Source: Mannheimia haemolytica (GTDB lineage Bacteria > Pseudomonadota > Gammaproteobacteria > Enterobacterales > Pasteurellaceae). From it: DNA of 64,000 bases. Positions 1-12,500 of the stretch are shown here, in pieces. The stretch lies in contig LR134495.1 of assembly GCA_900638155.1 (NCBI GenBank), positions 620,001 to 684,000 of the forward strand, in the 5' to 3' direction. The stretch's first letter is position 1. The number at the start of each line of letters is the position of its first letter. The notes under the pieces were generated by a model. It did not search any database. It worked only from the letters and a program-made list of their open reading frames with translations, and was not told the origin of the DNA. The translations under genes were made by a program, and so were the position numbers.

Positions 1-1007
1 ATGTGGGTTTGTTTGAGCATCTTGACCAGCTCTTCCATATAGGAATCGAACGGATACGGCTGAAAGCCGATTCGCTGTTGGTGCCATTGAGGGTTTTGAA
101 TCGCCCCTGTTTCGATATATTTATCCCACTGTGCTTGGGTTGGGGTAAGCACCTTTTCCAGCACTTTTTGATCGTGCGGCGTGTAGCCGCTGCCCCGAGC
201 CAATAATTGAGCGGTTTCTGCACGGTTGGCAAGCGTGAACACCTGGGCTTCGGTTAAGGCATTTACCACTTTTTGCACCCATTCCGGGCGGTGTTGAATA
301 TCGTATTCGTGCATTAAGGTCAAACAGCAGGCGTGATCTTTCCATACATCACCACTAAAACGCAGCACCTTCCCCACGCCTTTGGCTTCCGCTAACGCAT
401 TGAACGGCTCTGCCACAATAAAGCCGGAAATTGCCTCACTTGCCAACGCTGCCACCATATCTGACGGAGCCATTACACTTAATCGCACTTCACCGCTGCT
501 CGGCTCTTTTTCGGTGATTTTCAAGCCATTTTCCCGTAATAATCGTTGCAAAACGATATTATGAATCGAATACCAAAACGGAATTGCTACCGTTTTGCCG
601 GAGAGTTCGGCAATACTGTTGATTTCAGGCCGAACCGTTAAAGCAGAACCGGCTAAATGATTCCACATTACTGCTTTCACCGGAGCATTAGCACCATATT
701 TTGCCCATAAGCTCATTGGCGAGAGCAAGTGAACCACGTTCACATTACCGCTCAAAAAAGCCTCCACCAACTGAGCCCAACTGCGGAACATCACCGGTTT
801 TTCCACCTGCACACCGTGCTTTTCAAATAAGCCTTTGGCGTGAGCAACTAACAGCGGTGTAGCATCAGTAATCGGCAAGTAGCCGATAACAAGCGGTCGA
901 TTTTCGGCATTTTTTTGCACCTGCTCACAGGCTTGGATTAACGGCAAACTGCCTGCAAGGGAAAACAGGCTGAGCAGTTTCATAAAATCTCTACGTTGCT
1001 GATCCAT
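1..1007 (-). CDS. NMT1/SsuA-type ABC transporter substrate-binding lipoprotein (partial, C-terminus off window)
   Basis: Read directly on the minus strand: an open frame of 335 codons starts at the ATG ending at 1007 and leaves the left edge. The N-terminus, MDQQRRDFMKLLSLFS, has a twin-arginine motif (RRDFMK), a hydrophobic stretch and a cysteine after LIQA, so it looks like a Tat-exported lipoprotein. The mature part begins with NRPLVIGYLPITDATPL and continues with the fold of nitrate/sulfonate/pyrimidine binding proteins, including a WKDHACC segment near residue 220. The ATPase gene lies 10 bases upstream on the same strand, so the two form one importer; the permease is probably beyond the edge. 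The substrate cannot be told from sequence. Confidence 0.85.
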   Translation of the reverse strand, partial: MDQQRRDFMKLLSLFSLAGSLPLIQACEQVQKNAENRPLVIGYLPITDATPLLVAHAKGLFEKHGVQVEKPVMFRSWAQLVEAFLSGNVNVVHLLSPMSLWAKYGANAPVKAVMWNHLAGSALTVRPEINSIAELSGKTVAIPFWYSIHNIVLQRLLRENGLKITEKEPSSGEVRLSVMAPSDMVAALASEAISGFIVAEPFNALAEAKGVGKVLRFSGDVWKDHACCLTLMHEYDIQHRPEWVQKVVNALTEAQVFTLANRAETAQLLARGSGYTPHDQKVLEKVLTPTQAQWDKYIETGAIQNPQWHQQRIGFQPYPFDSYMEELVKMLKQTH

Positions 1008-1017
1008 CACTTTCTCC

Positions 1018-1809
1018 TTAAATCACAAAATCAACCGTCTGCTCTTGCAGCGTTCGTTGCTGAGCCTGTCTAAGCGTGTGTAAAATCTCGACCCTAATAG
1101 GGTTCAAACTCAATAAATCAGTACGAGGGAATGGATCAGATAAATGCCATTTCCCAACAATATGGGCTTTGTCTCCGCCAAGCAATAACACATCATCTGA
1201 CACCAATAAGGCTTCATCAATATCGTGTGTTACCATTATCGCTGCCACATTATAGTGGCGGACAATGTCGTGTAACAATGCTTGCATTTGGCTACGAATC
1301 ACTTCATCAAGGGCTGAAAACGGCTCATCTAATAAAATCACTTTCGGCTGACGAGCCAACGCTCGAGCTAGATTCACCCTCTGTGCCATACCACCGGAGA
1401 GTTCGTGGGGCATTAAGTCGATTGCCTCACGCAAGCCCACCTCTTCCAACGCCGATTCCACCCGATGCTGAATCTCGGCTTTGCTCAAGGGCGAACGGCA
1501 TTGAAAATCTAAACCGAATGCCACATTATTTCGCACCGAAAGCCAAGGCAACAAGGTCGCCGATTGAAATACAAAGCCTACATCTGGGTGCGGCTGATGG
1601 ATTTTCTCCCCGAATAACGCCACCTCTCCTCTTAAGGGTTTATCCAATCCGCTGACCACCCGCAACAGCGAGGACTTCCCCACTCCACTCGGCCCGAGAA
1701 TCGAGGTTAAAGTGCCGCTTTCTACGTTAAAAGCGACATCATGCAAAATGGTCTTGGTTTGCTGATTTTTGCGGTAGCCAAGAGAAAGATTAGTAATGCT
1801 TAGGCTCAT
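1018..1809 (-). CDS. ABC transporter ATPase, nitrate/taurine/sulfonate (SsuB/TauB) type
   Basis: The 263-residue protein has the full set of ABC motifs: Walker A GPSGVGKSS near residue 40, signature LSGGMAQR, Walker B VILLDEPFSALD, and the switch histidine in MVTHDIDEAL. Its length and motif context fit the single-domain ATPases that energise NMT1-type importers. It is the first gene of the unit, followed after 10 bases by the lipoprotein binding protein. The lkt operon ends upstream on the same strand and is separated from it by a strong terminator, so this gene probably has its own promoter in 1810-1954. Substrate unknown. Confidence 0.9.
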   Translation of the reverse strand: MSLSITNLSLGYRKNQQTKTILHDVAFNVESGTLTSILGPSGVGKSSLLRVVSGLDKPLRGEVALFGEKIHQPHPDVGFVFQSATLLPWLSVRNNVAFGLDFQCRSPLSKAEIQHRVESALEEVGLREAIDLMPHELSGGMAQRVNLARALARQPKVILLDEPFSALDEVIRSQMQALLHDIVRHYNVAAIMVTHDIDEALLVSDDVLLLGGDKAHIVGKWHLSDPFPRTDLLSLNPIRVEILHTLRQAQQRTLQEQTVDFVI

Positions 1810-1954
1810 AAATCCCCTTTTCTAGTTCAATCTAATGGAATGAAAATAGAGGATTCGTCTTATAAAAGAAAAGAATTAGTAATTTTTAGTTAGAACAATT
1901 TGTTATAAAAGTGTAAAAAATTAGGCTTTTTTGACCGCTTGTAGACTAAAAAAT

Positions 1955-1990
1955 AAAGCCATAAAAGCTCAAAATGGCTTTTATGGCTTT
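1955..1990 (-). terminator. Rho-independent terminator of the leukotoxin operon
   Basis: Arms 1955-1968 and 1977-1990 are perfectly complementary over 14 bp with an 8-nt loop. Read on the minus strand, the stem is followed by a run of T. It lies 12 bp after the lktD stop codon. A single uptake word (accgcttgt, 1934-1942) lies just beyond it. Confidence 0.85.
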
Positions 1991-2002
1991 GTTTTGGTTC
2001 GA

Positions 2003-3439
2003 TTAGCGTTCCCTTAAACTTTCTGTGACAGATTCTTCTAATGGGCTGAGTAAATAACTCATTACACTCCGTTCACCGGTTTTGATTTCAGCAGTTATTG
2101 TCATACCTGAACTCAAATCAATGTTTCGTCCATCAGGAGATGTTAGATTCTTCCTATCTATAGCTATAGTTGCATTAAAAACTAAACCTACATTAGGTTG
2201 TTCAATCGCATCCGGGCTAATATGTTTGATTCGACCCGTTAGATAACCATAGCGCGTATAAGGGAAAGTTTCCACTTTAATAATCACCTCTTGCCCTGCT
2301 GCAACAAAGCCGATATCTTTGTTTTGAACCAGAGCGGTGGCCTCTAACACATCATCTTCCGGCACAATGATCATCAAGGTTTCAGCAGTCGTAACAACAC
2401 CACCTATAGTGTGAATTTTCAGTTGCTGAACCGTACCGGAAACCGGTGCTCTGATCATCGAGGCCTGTCTGCGTTGATTATTTTTTTCTAACTCGAGCCG
2501 AAGTTGACGTTCATTTTCAATATGTTGCTTTAATTTTTCCAACACATCACTTTTAAAGAATTGAGTGATCAGCTCAAGTTCTTCTTTTACATTGAGTAGA
2601 TCATTTTCTAATTCATTTAATTTTGAACGATAAACTGCCAACTCATTTTGTGCTTCAATCGCCTTATTTTCTTGCGAGAGAAGCTCATGCTTAGATAACG
2701 ATTTTTGTTGATAAAGTGCTTTGAAATCCTTTAACTTTTCTTGCTCAATACGTGTAGCACCTTCATATTTACGAACGTAGGCAGATGTAGTTTGCTTTTC
2801 CGCATCTTTACGTTTATAAGCTAAGGTTTTCTGTGTTTTTTGTTTTTGCCAAGTGGTGTATTGCTCCTCAATTAAGTGTTTAATACGTAGTCGATCTTCT
2901 TCCGATGAATCGTTAAATTCCGTTTTAGATAAATCAATCACCGGCAATGACTCGTTTTCAATGGCAGTCAGTAATGTTTGGTAGCGATAGTTTTCCAGCT
3001 TTTCTAAAGAGAGTGAAGCAATAGTCTTTTTGATATCCGCCTCAGAACCCAATGCAGTTAAGCTCACTAATAATTGTCCTTTTTCCACAAACTGCCCATC
3101 TTTAACAAAAATTTCTTGTACGATGGCGTTTTCAATCGGTTTAATTTCTTTACTTCTGCCACTAAAAGTTAATTTACCGGGTGCAGTCGCCACAATTTCA
3201 ACTTTGCTTACACTGGCAAGCACAATTGCCACAACTAAAAACAGCATAATTAAATAAGCAATTAAGCGTGGTTTTTTAGACACCGGGGTTTCAATCAATT
3301 CTAAATGTGCCGGTAAAAATTCACTTTCATCTTTTTTTCTGTTTGGGTGGTCTAATTCTTTACGAATTTTCCATACTTCTGCCCAAATGTTTTTATAGCG
3401 TAGGAAAAATTCATAAATACCACTAAGCCATATTTTCAT
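2003..3439 (-). CDS. lktD: Leukotoxin type I secretion membrane-fusion protein LktD
   Basis: 478 residues, the usual length for LktD/HlyD. The N-terminal ~55 residues are cytoplasmic, then comes one membrane helix (about 60-80, LIAYLIMLFLVVAIVLASV), a long periplasmic coiled coil (about 150-320, rich in K, E, Q and L) and a C-terminal barrel/lipoyl region with RAPVSGTVQQL near 332. It joins the LktB exporter to the outer-membrane TolC channel and carries LktA out of the cell. It starts 11 bp after lktB and is the last gene of the operon, followed by a terminator. Confidence 0.97.
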   Translation of the reverse strand: MKIWLSGIYEFFLRYKNIWAEVWKIRKELDHPNRKKDESEFLPAHLELIETPVSKKPRLIAYLIMLFLVVAIVLASVSKVEIVATAPGKLTFSGRSKEIKPIENAIVQEIFVKDGQFVEKGQLLVSLTALGSEADIKKTIASLSLEKLENYRYQTLLTAIENESLPVIDLSKTEFNDSSEEDRLRIKHLIEEQYTTWQKQKTQKTLAYKRKDAEKQTTSAYVRKYEGATRIEQEKLKDFKALYQQKSLSKHELLSQENKAIEAQNELAVYRSKLNELENDLLNVKEELELITQFFKSDVLEKLKQHIENERQLRLELEKNNQRRQASMIRAPVSGTVQQLKIHTIGGVVTTAETLMIIVPEDDVLEATALVQNKDIGFVAAGQEVIIKVETFPYTRYGYLTGRIKHISPDAIEQPNVGLVFNATIAIDRKNLTSPDGRNIDLSSGMTITAEIKTGERSVMSYLLSPLEESVTESLRER

Positions 3440-3450
3440 GGTTTTCCTTC

Positions 3451-5577
3451 TTAATTAAGTTGTAACTGGTGTAAGTAGGAATAAAGGCCGTTACTGTTTT
3501 GCAGTAATTCGTGATGCTTGCCTTGTTCAACGATTTCCCCTTTTTCCATCACAATAATTCGATCCGCATTTTTTACAGTCGATAAACGATGTGCAATCAA
3601 AATCACGGTTCTTCCTTGGCATATTTTTTGCATATTTTGCATAATAATATGCTCAGATTCGTAATCGAGGGCACTGGTTGCTTCATCAAAAATTAAGATT
3701 TTCGGGTTGTTTACCAAGGCTCGTGCAATCGCAATTCGTTGGCGTTGTCCGCCCGAAAGCCCCGCTCCTTGTTCACCTACAATAGTGTTATAACCTTCAC
3801 GTAATTCCGAAATGAAATCGTGAGCCCCTGCTAATTTTGCTGCATAAATCACACGTTCCATCGACATTCCTGGTTCTGAAAGTGCAATATTTTCTCGGAT
3901 ACTACGGTTTAACAGGACGTTATCTTGCAAAACGACCCCGATTTGACGGCGTAACCAGTTTGGATCTGCGAGTGCAAGGTCGTGCCCGTCAATAAGCACT
4001 TGCCCGTTTTCAGGAATATAAAAACGTTGTAGTAATTTGGTTAGTGTGCTTTTACCAGAACCGGAACGACCGACAATTCCAATCACTTCCCCTTTTTTAA
4101 TCTCTAAATTCACATTATTTAAAATGGTAGGAGCATCCGGTTTATATCGAAAACGAATATTTTTAAACGCAATATCTCCTTGTATTTCAGGTAGTGATAA
4201 TTTGCCTTGATATTGTTCGGTTGGCGAGTTTAAAACATCACCTAAGCGAGTGACGGAAATCCCAACTTGTTGGAAATCTTGCCAGAGCTGTGCTAACCGA
4301 ATCACCGGTGCAATCACTTGCCCTGACAGCATATTAAAGGCAATTAATTGCCCAATACTCAGATCGCCTGAAATAACTAAGTGTGCACCTAACCAAAGGT
4401 TAATCACCATAACGGTTTTTTGAATAAGTTGTACACCTTGTTGCCCAATGGTTGCTAATACAGTTACACGGAAACTTGATGAAACATAGCTTGCCAGCTG
4501 TTTATCCCATGTATCAGTCATTTGTGGAGCAACCGCCATCGCTTTAATCATATTGATGGCTGTTACCGACTCAACTAAGAATGCTTGGTTATCAGCACTT
4601 CGGGCAAATTTCTCATCTAAACGCCGTCTTAAAATCGGACTAATAAAAATTGACCATAAAATATAGCAGGGCAATGAACCAAGAATTACCAAGGTTAATT
4701 TTGGGCTGTAATACCACATTACGGCAAAAAAGATAAAAGAGAATAAGAGATCTAAAACCGAGGTTAATGCTTGTCCGGTAAGGAAATTACGAATTTGATC
4801 TAATTCTCTGACCCGTGCAACTGTATCGCCAACACGTCTGTTCTCAAAATAAGAAATAGGCAATGATAATAAATGCCTAAATAATTTAGCCCCTAATTCC
4901 ACGTCAATCCGGCTAGTACTATGCGAAAACACATAGGTTCGTAAACCACTTAGTACAATTTCAAAGATGATCACAATAGCTAAGGCAACCGTAATGATAT
5001 TCAAGGTTGAAAAACCTCGATGCACCAGTACTTTATCCATAACAACTTGGAAGAATAGCGGTGTAATTAGGGCAAAAATTTGCAAAAAGATCGAAACAAT
5101 CAAGGTTTCTAGAAAGATTTTTCGGTATTTGATCACCGCCGGAATAAACCAGGTGAAATCGAACTTTGCTAGTTGACCAACTACGGAAGCTCTAGATGTG
5201 ACCAAAATTAACTGCTCTTGATAGCAGGCTTCAAATTCGTCTTGTGACAGAATTTGTGGGGCATCTTGTTCCAAATTGTAAGTTAAATAGCGGTTATTAT
5301 CGGTATCCACTTTTACCAATAAAAAATGTTTACCATTATCTTGCCAAACTAATGCAGGTAAATTCACCAAGTGTAAGCGGGAAATCTCTTTTTTAATGTG
5401 TTTCGCTTTCAACGCTAACGATTTTGCGGCTAAAAGCCAAGAGGTTAAAGAAAGCCCTTTTCCGTCAAGATCAAATTTATGTTTTATTTCTTCCGGATTA
5501 AGCGAAATATTATGGTATTGTGCCAACATAGTGAGGGCAACTAAACCAAGATCATTCCTTTGATGGTTAGCTTCCAT
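3451..5577 (-). CDS. lktB: Leukotoxin export ATPase/permease LktB
   Basis: The 708-residue start at 5577 ([11 protein letters not shown]) is chosen because AGGAGA lies 7 nt upstream; a longer frame exists (start at 5613) but that start falls inside the lktA-lktB hairpin. Domains in order: a C39 peptidase-like domain (about 1-130) with DLGLVAL where active C39 peptidases have a DCG-type catalytic Cys, so it is a non-cleaving substrate-docking domain; a six-helix exporter core (about 150-430); and an ABC domain with [29 protein letters not shown] and IAHRLS. It moves unfolded LktA straight across both membranes together with LktD and TolC. Confidence 0.97.
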   Translation of the reverse strand: MEANHQRNDLGLVALTMLAQYHNISLNPEEIKHKFDLDGKGLSLTSWLLAAKSLALKAKHIKKEISRLHLVNLPALVWQDNGKHFLLVKVDTDNNRYLTYNLEQDAPQILSQDEFEACYQEQLILVTSRASVVGQLAKFDFTWFIPAVIKYRKIFLETLIVSIFLQIFALITPLFFQVVMDKVLVHRGFSTLNIITVALAIVIIFEIVLSGLRTYVFSHSTSRIDVELGAKLFRHLLSLPISYFENRRVGDTVARVRELDQIRNFLTGQALTSVLDLLFSFIFFAVMWYYSPKLTLVILGSLPCYILWSIFISPILRRRLDEKFARSADNQAFLVESVTAINMIKAMAVAPQMTDTWDKQLASYVSSSFRVTVLATIGQQGVQLIQKTVMVINLWLGAHLVISGDLSIGQLIAFNMLSGQVIAPVIRLAQLWQDFQQVGISVTRLGDVLNSPTEQYQGKLSLPEIQGDIAFKNIRFRYKPDAPTILNNVNLEIKKGEVIGIVGRSGSGKSTLTKLLQRFYIPENGQVLIDGHDLALADPNWLRRQIGVVLQDNVLLNRSIRENIALSEPGMSMERVIYAAKLAGAHDFISELREGYNTIVGEQGAGLSGGQRQRIAIARALVNNPKILIFDEATSALDYESEHIIMQNMQKICQGRTVILIAHRLSTVKNADRIIVMEKGEIVEQGKHHELLQNSNGLYSYLHQLQLN

Positions 5578-5602
5578 ATTGTCTCCTTTTATAAAATAAA
5601 AC

Positions 5603-5639
5603 GGCAACTCCATAATGTGCGAAACAATATAGAGTTGCC
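5603..5639 (-). terminator. Attenuator hairpin between lktA and lktB
   Basis: Arms ggcaactc (5603-5610) and gagttgcc (5632-5639) form an 8-bp GC-rich stem; on the minus strand it is followed by GTTTTATTTTAT. It lies between the lktA stop and the lktB ribosome binding site. RTX operons commonly have a partial terminator here that makes toxin mRNA more abundant than transporter mRNA; that role is inferred here. Confidence 0.8.
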
Positions 5640-5651
5640 AATCATTAAAAA

Positions 5652-8528
<2,877 letters not shown>

Positions 8529-9032
8529 CTATTTTTTAATAAAATTAAATTCATTTTTAAGTGCTGTTGCCAGCTCTTCTTGATATGTATCAAAACGTTT
8601 TTTTGCTGTTTTTTTATCTAATTTACCTCCTTTAAAGTAGGCAATTTTGCCTAATTCTTTCTGCTTTGGATAAAAGCGTATAGATCTGACGATCATATCA
8701 GGATATTTCTGACACATTTTTTTATAAAGTAATTGAGAATGTCCGAATGGTGCTACCCAATCAATAATCCAGCGTCTGTCACCAGACTGCCATTCTTCTG
8801 GTGTTAACGAACTAATATCCTTAATATATTTCACCTCAGTCTCAAGGTTTAAATCTGCCCAACTACAATAAGCGATCGGAATACCGTTATCTATAAGTAG
8901 CATATATTGTTCATTTTCAATTGCAGGAATCACATTGCGTGCTAGTAGTTCACAGCTCCATTCTTTGTGGAGGGAGGAGTTCATCCATAGCCAAGTAATG
9001 TTTCCTAGTAAGTTAAAATAAGATTGATTCAT
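8529..9032 (-). CDS. lktC: Leukotoxin-activating lysine acyltransferase LktC
   Basis: 167 residues from the ATG at 9032 (MNQSYFNLLGNITWLW); a GTG three codons earlier is possible but less likely. It belongs to the HlyC/RTX toxin acyltransferase family: it transfers a fatty acyl chain from acyl carrier protein to internal lysine(s) of LktA in the cytoplasm, turning the protoxin into active toxin. The conserved early His, in SSLHKEW near residue 22, matches the catalytic His of HlyC-type enzymes. First gene of lktCABD; lktA follows after 15 bp. Confidence 0.97.
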   Translation of the reverse strand: MNQSYFNLLGNITWLWMNSSLHKEWSCELLARNVIPAIENEQYMLLIDNGIPIAYCSWADLNLETEVKYIKDISSLTPEEWQSGDRRWIIDWVAPFGHSQLLYKKMCQKYPDMIVRSIRFYPKQKELGKIAYFKGGKLDKKTAKKRFDTYQEELATALKNEFNFIKK

Positions 9033-9069
9033 AATTTGCACTCGATAATTATTCTAAATTAGGTTAAAA

Positions 9070-9078
9070 ATTATAGCA
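9070..9078 (-). promoter_or_regulatory. lktC: Candidate lkt promoter, extended -10 element
   Basis: On the minus strand the sequence reads TGCTATAAT, a perfect TATAAT preceded by the TGn extension, 38 bp before the lktC ATG. No good -35 hexamer is seen at 16-18 bp, which fits an extended -10 promoter needing an activator. Inferred start site about 9063. Confidence 0.55.
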
Positions 9079-9402
9079 TAATATAATCATTACTCGATCT
9101 TGTTGTCGTATTTTTTGTTGTTTTTGTAGCTTAAATTGTATTTTTTGTCTTTTATATAATCAGAAGAGAAAAAGGAGTGTTTTAAAGTTATACAAAATGT
9201 AGGGAAATTAAACAAAATAATTACATTGTAATATTAATGTAACATATGCTTTTCTTTTTTCTTTTGGGTTGTTTTTTTGAGATAGAGGAATCAAGAGGAT
9301 TGAGAAACTACATCTCAATTTGATGTGTTTGTATGACATAAAACAAACTTTATGAAAAGAAGACTTTTTTTAAGAAAGTAACTGCGTTAAAGTGGTAATC
9401 CT
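9079..9402. promoter_or_regulatory. Divergent lkt/artJ regulatory region (gene-free)
   Basis: The gap between lktC and the artJ-like gene (9033-9427, 395 bp) contains no plausible gene. It is very AT-rich with several A/T tracts (9103-9130 and 9248-9280), which would favour intrinsic DNA curvature. An imperfect dyad, ttacat ... atgtaa, lies at 9221-9242. No clear CRP or FNR consensus was found. Confidence 0.5.
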
Positions 9403-9408
9403 TATAAT
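9403..9408 (+). promoter_or_regulatory. Candidate -10 box of the artJ-like gene
   Basis: A perfect TATAAT lies 19 bp before the ATG at 9428, giving an inferred leader of about 13 nt. It overlaps the region downstream of an alternative in-frame ATG (9392), which argues against that longer start. No convincing -35 box. Confidence 0.4.
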
Positions 9409-9427
9409 GAAAACACAGGGACTTTTT

Positions 9428-10144
9428 ATGAAAAAAACACTTTTGACCCTTTTATTCGGGTGTGTGGTTACTGCGCAGGCACAAGATATCAAATTTGTGA
9501 TGGAGCCAAGCTATCCTCCATTTGAAATGACCGACGAGAAGGGAGAAATTATCGGTTTTGATGTGGATATTGCAAATGCTATCTGTAAAGAGATGAATGC
9601 AAATTGTACATTCCATAGCCAACCTTTTGATAGCTTAATCCAAAGCCTAAAGCAAAAACAATTTGATGCTGCAATTTCAGGTATGGGTATTACGGAACCA
9701 CGTAAGAAACAAGTATTATTTAGCGAGCCTTACTTTCCAAGCTCTGCTGCCTTCATTGCGAAAAAAGATATAGATTTTGCTAAGGTGAAAACGATTGGTG
9801 TGCAAAATGGGACTACTTACCAACACTATTTAGCAAAAGAGAAAAAAGAGTACAATGTGAAATCTTATGCCTCTTATCAAAATGCTATTTTAGATGTGCA
9901 AAATGGGCGAATTGATGCTATTTTTGGCGATGTGCCGGTATTGGCTGAGATGGCAAGAAAACACGAAGGGCTAGATTTTGTAGGGGAGAAAATCAATAAT
10001 CCAAACTATTTTGGTGATGGTTTAGGCATTGCAACTCACTTGAAAAACCAAGTATTAGTTGATCAATTCAATACAGCATTAAAAACGATTAAAGAGAATG
10101 GCGAATATCAAAAAATCTATGATAAATGGATGAGCGGCAAGTAA
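9428..10144 (+). CDS. ArtI/ArtJ-like periplasmic arginine (amino acid) binding protein
   Basis: 238 residues from MKKTLLTLLFGCVVTAQAQ, a clear signal peptide with likely cleavage after AQA. The mature protein has the family-3 solute-binding fold: YPPFEM, GFDVDIANAIC, FDSLIQSLKQKQFDAAISGM, a GVQNGTTY segment and NGRIDAIFGD, all close to E. coli ArtJ. It captures arginine or a related amino acid for an ABC importer. The permease and ATPase genes are not beside it, so it is a lone binding-protein gene. It is transcribed away from lktC and shares its upstream region. The start at 9428 is preferred over 9392 because of AGGGA 5-10 bases upstream and the signal peptide. Confidence 0.9.
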   Translation: MKKTLLTLLFGCVVTAQAQDIKFVMEPSYPPFEMTDEKGEIIGFDVDIANAICKEMNANCTFHSQPFDSLIQSLKQKQFDAAISGMGITEPRKKQVLFSEPYFPSSAAFIAKKDIDFAKVKTIGVQNGTTYQHYLAKEKKEYNVKSYASYQNAILDVQNGRIDAIFGDVPVLAEMARKHEGLDFVGEKINNPNYFGDGLGIATHLKNQVLVDQFNTALKTIKENGEYQKIYDKWMSGK

Positions 10145-10149
10145 CTTGT

Positions 10150-10190
10150 AAGCGGTCATTTTTGCAAAGTTTTGCAGATTTTGACCGCTT
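10150..10190. terminator. Terminator built from two inverted uptake sequences
   Basis: aagcggtca (10150-10158) and tgaccgctt (10182-10190) are perfect inverted copies of the uptake word core separated by 23 nt that contain the usual TTTTGCA-type flanks. It lies between two convergent genes (artJ-like and the VirK-like gene) and could stop both. Confidence 0.6.
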
Positions 10191-10202
10191 GTATTCTTTG
10201 AT

Positions 10203-11081
10203 TTACCTATTTAAGCCAGTATAAGTTTTAAGCATAAGCTCCATGGTCTGCTTTAAATTAGCTAGCATTTCATAACGCTTGCGATACATTGAGCGTTTTT
10301 TGCTTGGAATTTCATCTATTTTTTTACTTTCCAATTCAAGCGGCAACTGCCAATAATTTCCCGGCTTTCCGCCCGATTCCGCAAAAATAGCATCATAATC
10401 CACTACATAGCGCTTACTTTGCACCCAGCGGGATTTATTCTGATATTTCTGTGGAATGCCTAGTAAACTCTGATAACCAAGAACAGCCGTTAAAGCCTTC
10501 ATCGCTTCAACCATTAAATAGGCCGGGCGTAAGCCATGGCAACTTTTGGTTAATTGTTTCACTCGCTCTTTTGACCCCTCAAAATTCGGGCCTTGAATGA
10601 CTGCAATCAACAAGGCTTCATCTAACTTACCAAATGTTAATAAATAAACTAGTTGATTAGTCGGTCTGTGGCGAAGTTCTAATGCCCAAAAACCTTCCAT
10701 CGGCTGATGTTCATTGATGTTAAGCCATAACTCAAAATCTGCAATAATTTCACCAAAATTGACCGCTTGTTCCCATAGAGGTGGTAAATGAGCCAATTTT
10801 TGCGGTAAAAACAGCAGGTTATCTGTGATTTTTTGTAAGCGTTGGTTGGCACCAAAACGCTTATCTAAAAAGCGGTGAGCCACGGGGTAGCTGTAATTTG
10901 GTCGAGCATTTAAGAGCGGAATCAGTTGTGGATTTTGTGTAACGAACTGCTCAAATTGCTTGATTTTGGAATGATGCAACCAAGAGCGAAGACGGTAACG
11001 AAAACGTTTCCCTGCGTAAGACTTCTTTCCCTGATTTGGATAAAGCGATTGTGCAGCAGGCCATTTGTATAGATTTTTCAT
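10203..11081 (-). CDS. VirK/YbjX family protein (DUF535)
   Basis: 292 residues from the ATG at 11081 (MKNLYKWPAAQSLYP); a TTG five codons earlier is in frame but unlikely. The order of conserved blocks, RFRYRLRSWLHH, FWALELRHRPTNQLVYLLTFG, IAVIQGP and GLRPAYLMVEAMKAL, identifies the VirK/YbjX family, soluble cytoplasmic proteins linked in enterics to envelope stress and antimicrobial-peptide resistance. The biochemical role is not known. Monocistronic, with a USS-pair terminator downstream and a single uptake word upstream at 11137. Confidence 0.85.
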   Translation of the reverse strand: MKNLYKWPAAQSLYPNQGKKSYAGKRFRYRLRSWLHHSKIKQFEQFVTQNPQLIPLLNARPNYSYPVAHRFLDKRFGANQRLQKITDNLLFLPQKLAHLPPLWEQAVNFGEIIADFELWLNINEHQPMEGFWALELRHRPTNQLVYLLTFGKLDEALLIAVIQGPNFEGSKERVKQLTKSCHGLRPAYLMVEAMKALTAVLGYQSLLGIPQKYQNKSRWVQSKRYVVDYDAIFAESGGKPGNYWQLPLELESKKIDEIPSKKRSMYRKRYEMLANLKQTMELMLKTYTGLNR

Positions 11082-11156
11082 TTTTACAACTAACAATATG
11101 AAAAGCGGCTAATTCGCAAGATTTTTCGCTAAAATAACCGCTTGTATAACTTAAAA

Positions 11157-12479
11157 CTACAAAATAAAGCGACTTAAATCTTCGTTTTCCACCACGTCAT
11201 TTAACGCTTCGGAAACATAGTTTTCATCAATGATGATTTTTTCACCACGGCGTTCGCTGGCATCGAACGAAATGCCGTCCATCAAACGCTCAAGCACGGT
11301 GTGTAAACGTCTTGCCCCGATGTTTTCGGTTTTCTCGTTCACACGGAAGGCACTTTCTGCAATACGGCTGATACCGTCTTTAGTGAACTCAATCTCCACG
11401 CCTTCAGTTTTCATCAACTCACGATATTGCAAGGTTAATGAGGCATTCGGTTCGGTTAAAATACGCTCAAAATCTTCTTTGGTAAGCGATTTTAACTCCA
11501 CACGAATCGGCAAGCGACCCTGTAATTCTGGGAGTAAATCAGACGGGCGAGCCACTTGGAATGCACCCGAGCAGATAAACAGAATATGGTCGGTTTTCAC
11601 CATACCGTGCTTAGTATTTACGGTTGAGCCTTCAATGATTGGAAGCAAGTCACGCTGAACGCCTTCACGAGAAACATCTCCACCCGAATGTTCGCCTTTT
11701 TTACAGATTTTGTCGATCTCATCAATAAAGACAATACCGTGCTGTTCCACCGCTTCAATCGCTTGCTGTTTCAGCTCTTCAGGATTCACCAATTTCGCCG
11801 CTTCTTCATCAAGCATCACCTTTAACGCATCTTTGATTTTCATTTTGCGTTTTTTGGTTTTGTTTGGCGACATTCCCTCAAACAGCGATTGTAACTGCGA
11901 GGTCATCTCTTCCATTCCCGGCGGGGTCATAATCTCAACGCTCACCTGAGCCGCCACGTCAATTTCAATCTCTTTATCGTCTAATTGCCCTTCACGCAAT
12001 TTTTTGCGGAAAGTTTGACGGGTGGAATTATTGTCTGATTCCTGCACATTGCCCCACTGATCTTTCGCCGGTGGCAATAATACGTCTAAAATGCGATCTT
12101 CCGCCGCATCTTGTGCACGCATTTTATTTTTTTCAACTGCTTGCTGGCGGACTAATTTCATCGACACATCAGCTAAATCACGGATAATCGAATCCACTTC
12201 TTTACCCACATAGCCCACTTCAGTGAATTTGGTTGCCTCAACTTTGATGAAAGGGGCATTGGCAAGTTTTGCCAAACGGCGGGCGATTTCGGTTTTACCC
12301 ACACCGGTCGGGCCGATCATTAAAATATTTTTGGGGGTCACTTCTTGGCGGAGATCTTCCGGCAACTGCATTCTTCTCCAGCGGTTACGCAAAGCAATCG
12401 CTACCGCACGTTTTGCATCTTTTTGTCCGATAATGTGTGCGTCTAATTCTGAGACGATTTCACGGGGTGTCATTGACAT
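11157..12479 (-). CDS. hslU: ATP-dependent protease ATPase subunit HslU
   Basis: 440 residues, normal length. AAA+ ATPase with Walker [15 protein letters not shown] near residue 57, the inserted I domain (about 110-235, charged), Walker B IVFIDEID, and sensor and arginine-finger region GARRLHTV near 395. It unfolds substrates and threads them into the HslV peptidase chamber. It follows hslV on the same strand, the usual heat-shock hslVU order, but here a repeat-bearing gap of 186 bp separates the two genes. Confidence 0.98.
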   Translation of the reverse strand: MSMTPREIVSELDAHIIGQKDAKRAVAIALRNRWRRMQLPEDLRQEVTPKNILMIGPTGVGKTEIARRLAKLANAPFIKVEATKFTEVGYVGKEVDSIIRDLADVSMKLVRQQAVEKNKMRAQDAAEDRILDVLLPPAKDQWGNVQESDNNSTRQTFRKKLREGQLDDKEIEIDVAAQVSVEIMTPPGMEEMTSQLQSLFEGMSPNKTKKRKMKIKDALKVMLDEEAAKLVNPEELKQQAIEAVEQHGIVFIDEIDKICKKGEHSGGDVSREGVQRDLLPIIEGSTVNTKHGMVKTDHILFICSGAFQVARPSDLLPELQGRLPIRVELKSLTKEDFERILTEPNASLTLQYRELMKTEGVEIEFTKDGISRIAESAFRVNEKTENIGARRLHTVLERLMDGISFDASERRGEKIIIDENYVSEALNDVVENEDLSRFIL

Positions 12480-12500
12480 AATGTTATTCCTTAAATTAAT

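Noticed and set aside
5578-5613. Longer LktB start at 5613
   Set aside because: It falls inside the lktA-lktB hairpin, while the start at 5577 has a strong ribosome site and the known LktB N-terminus.
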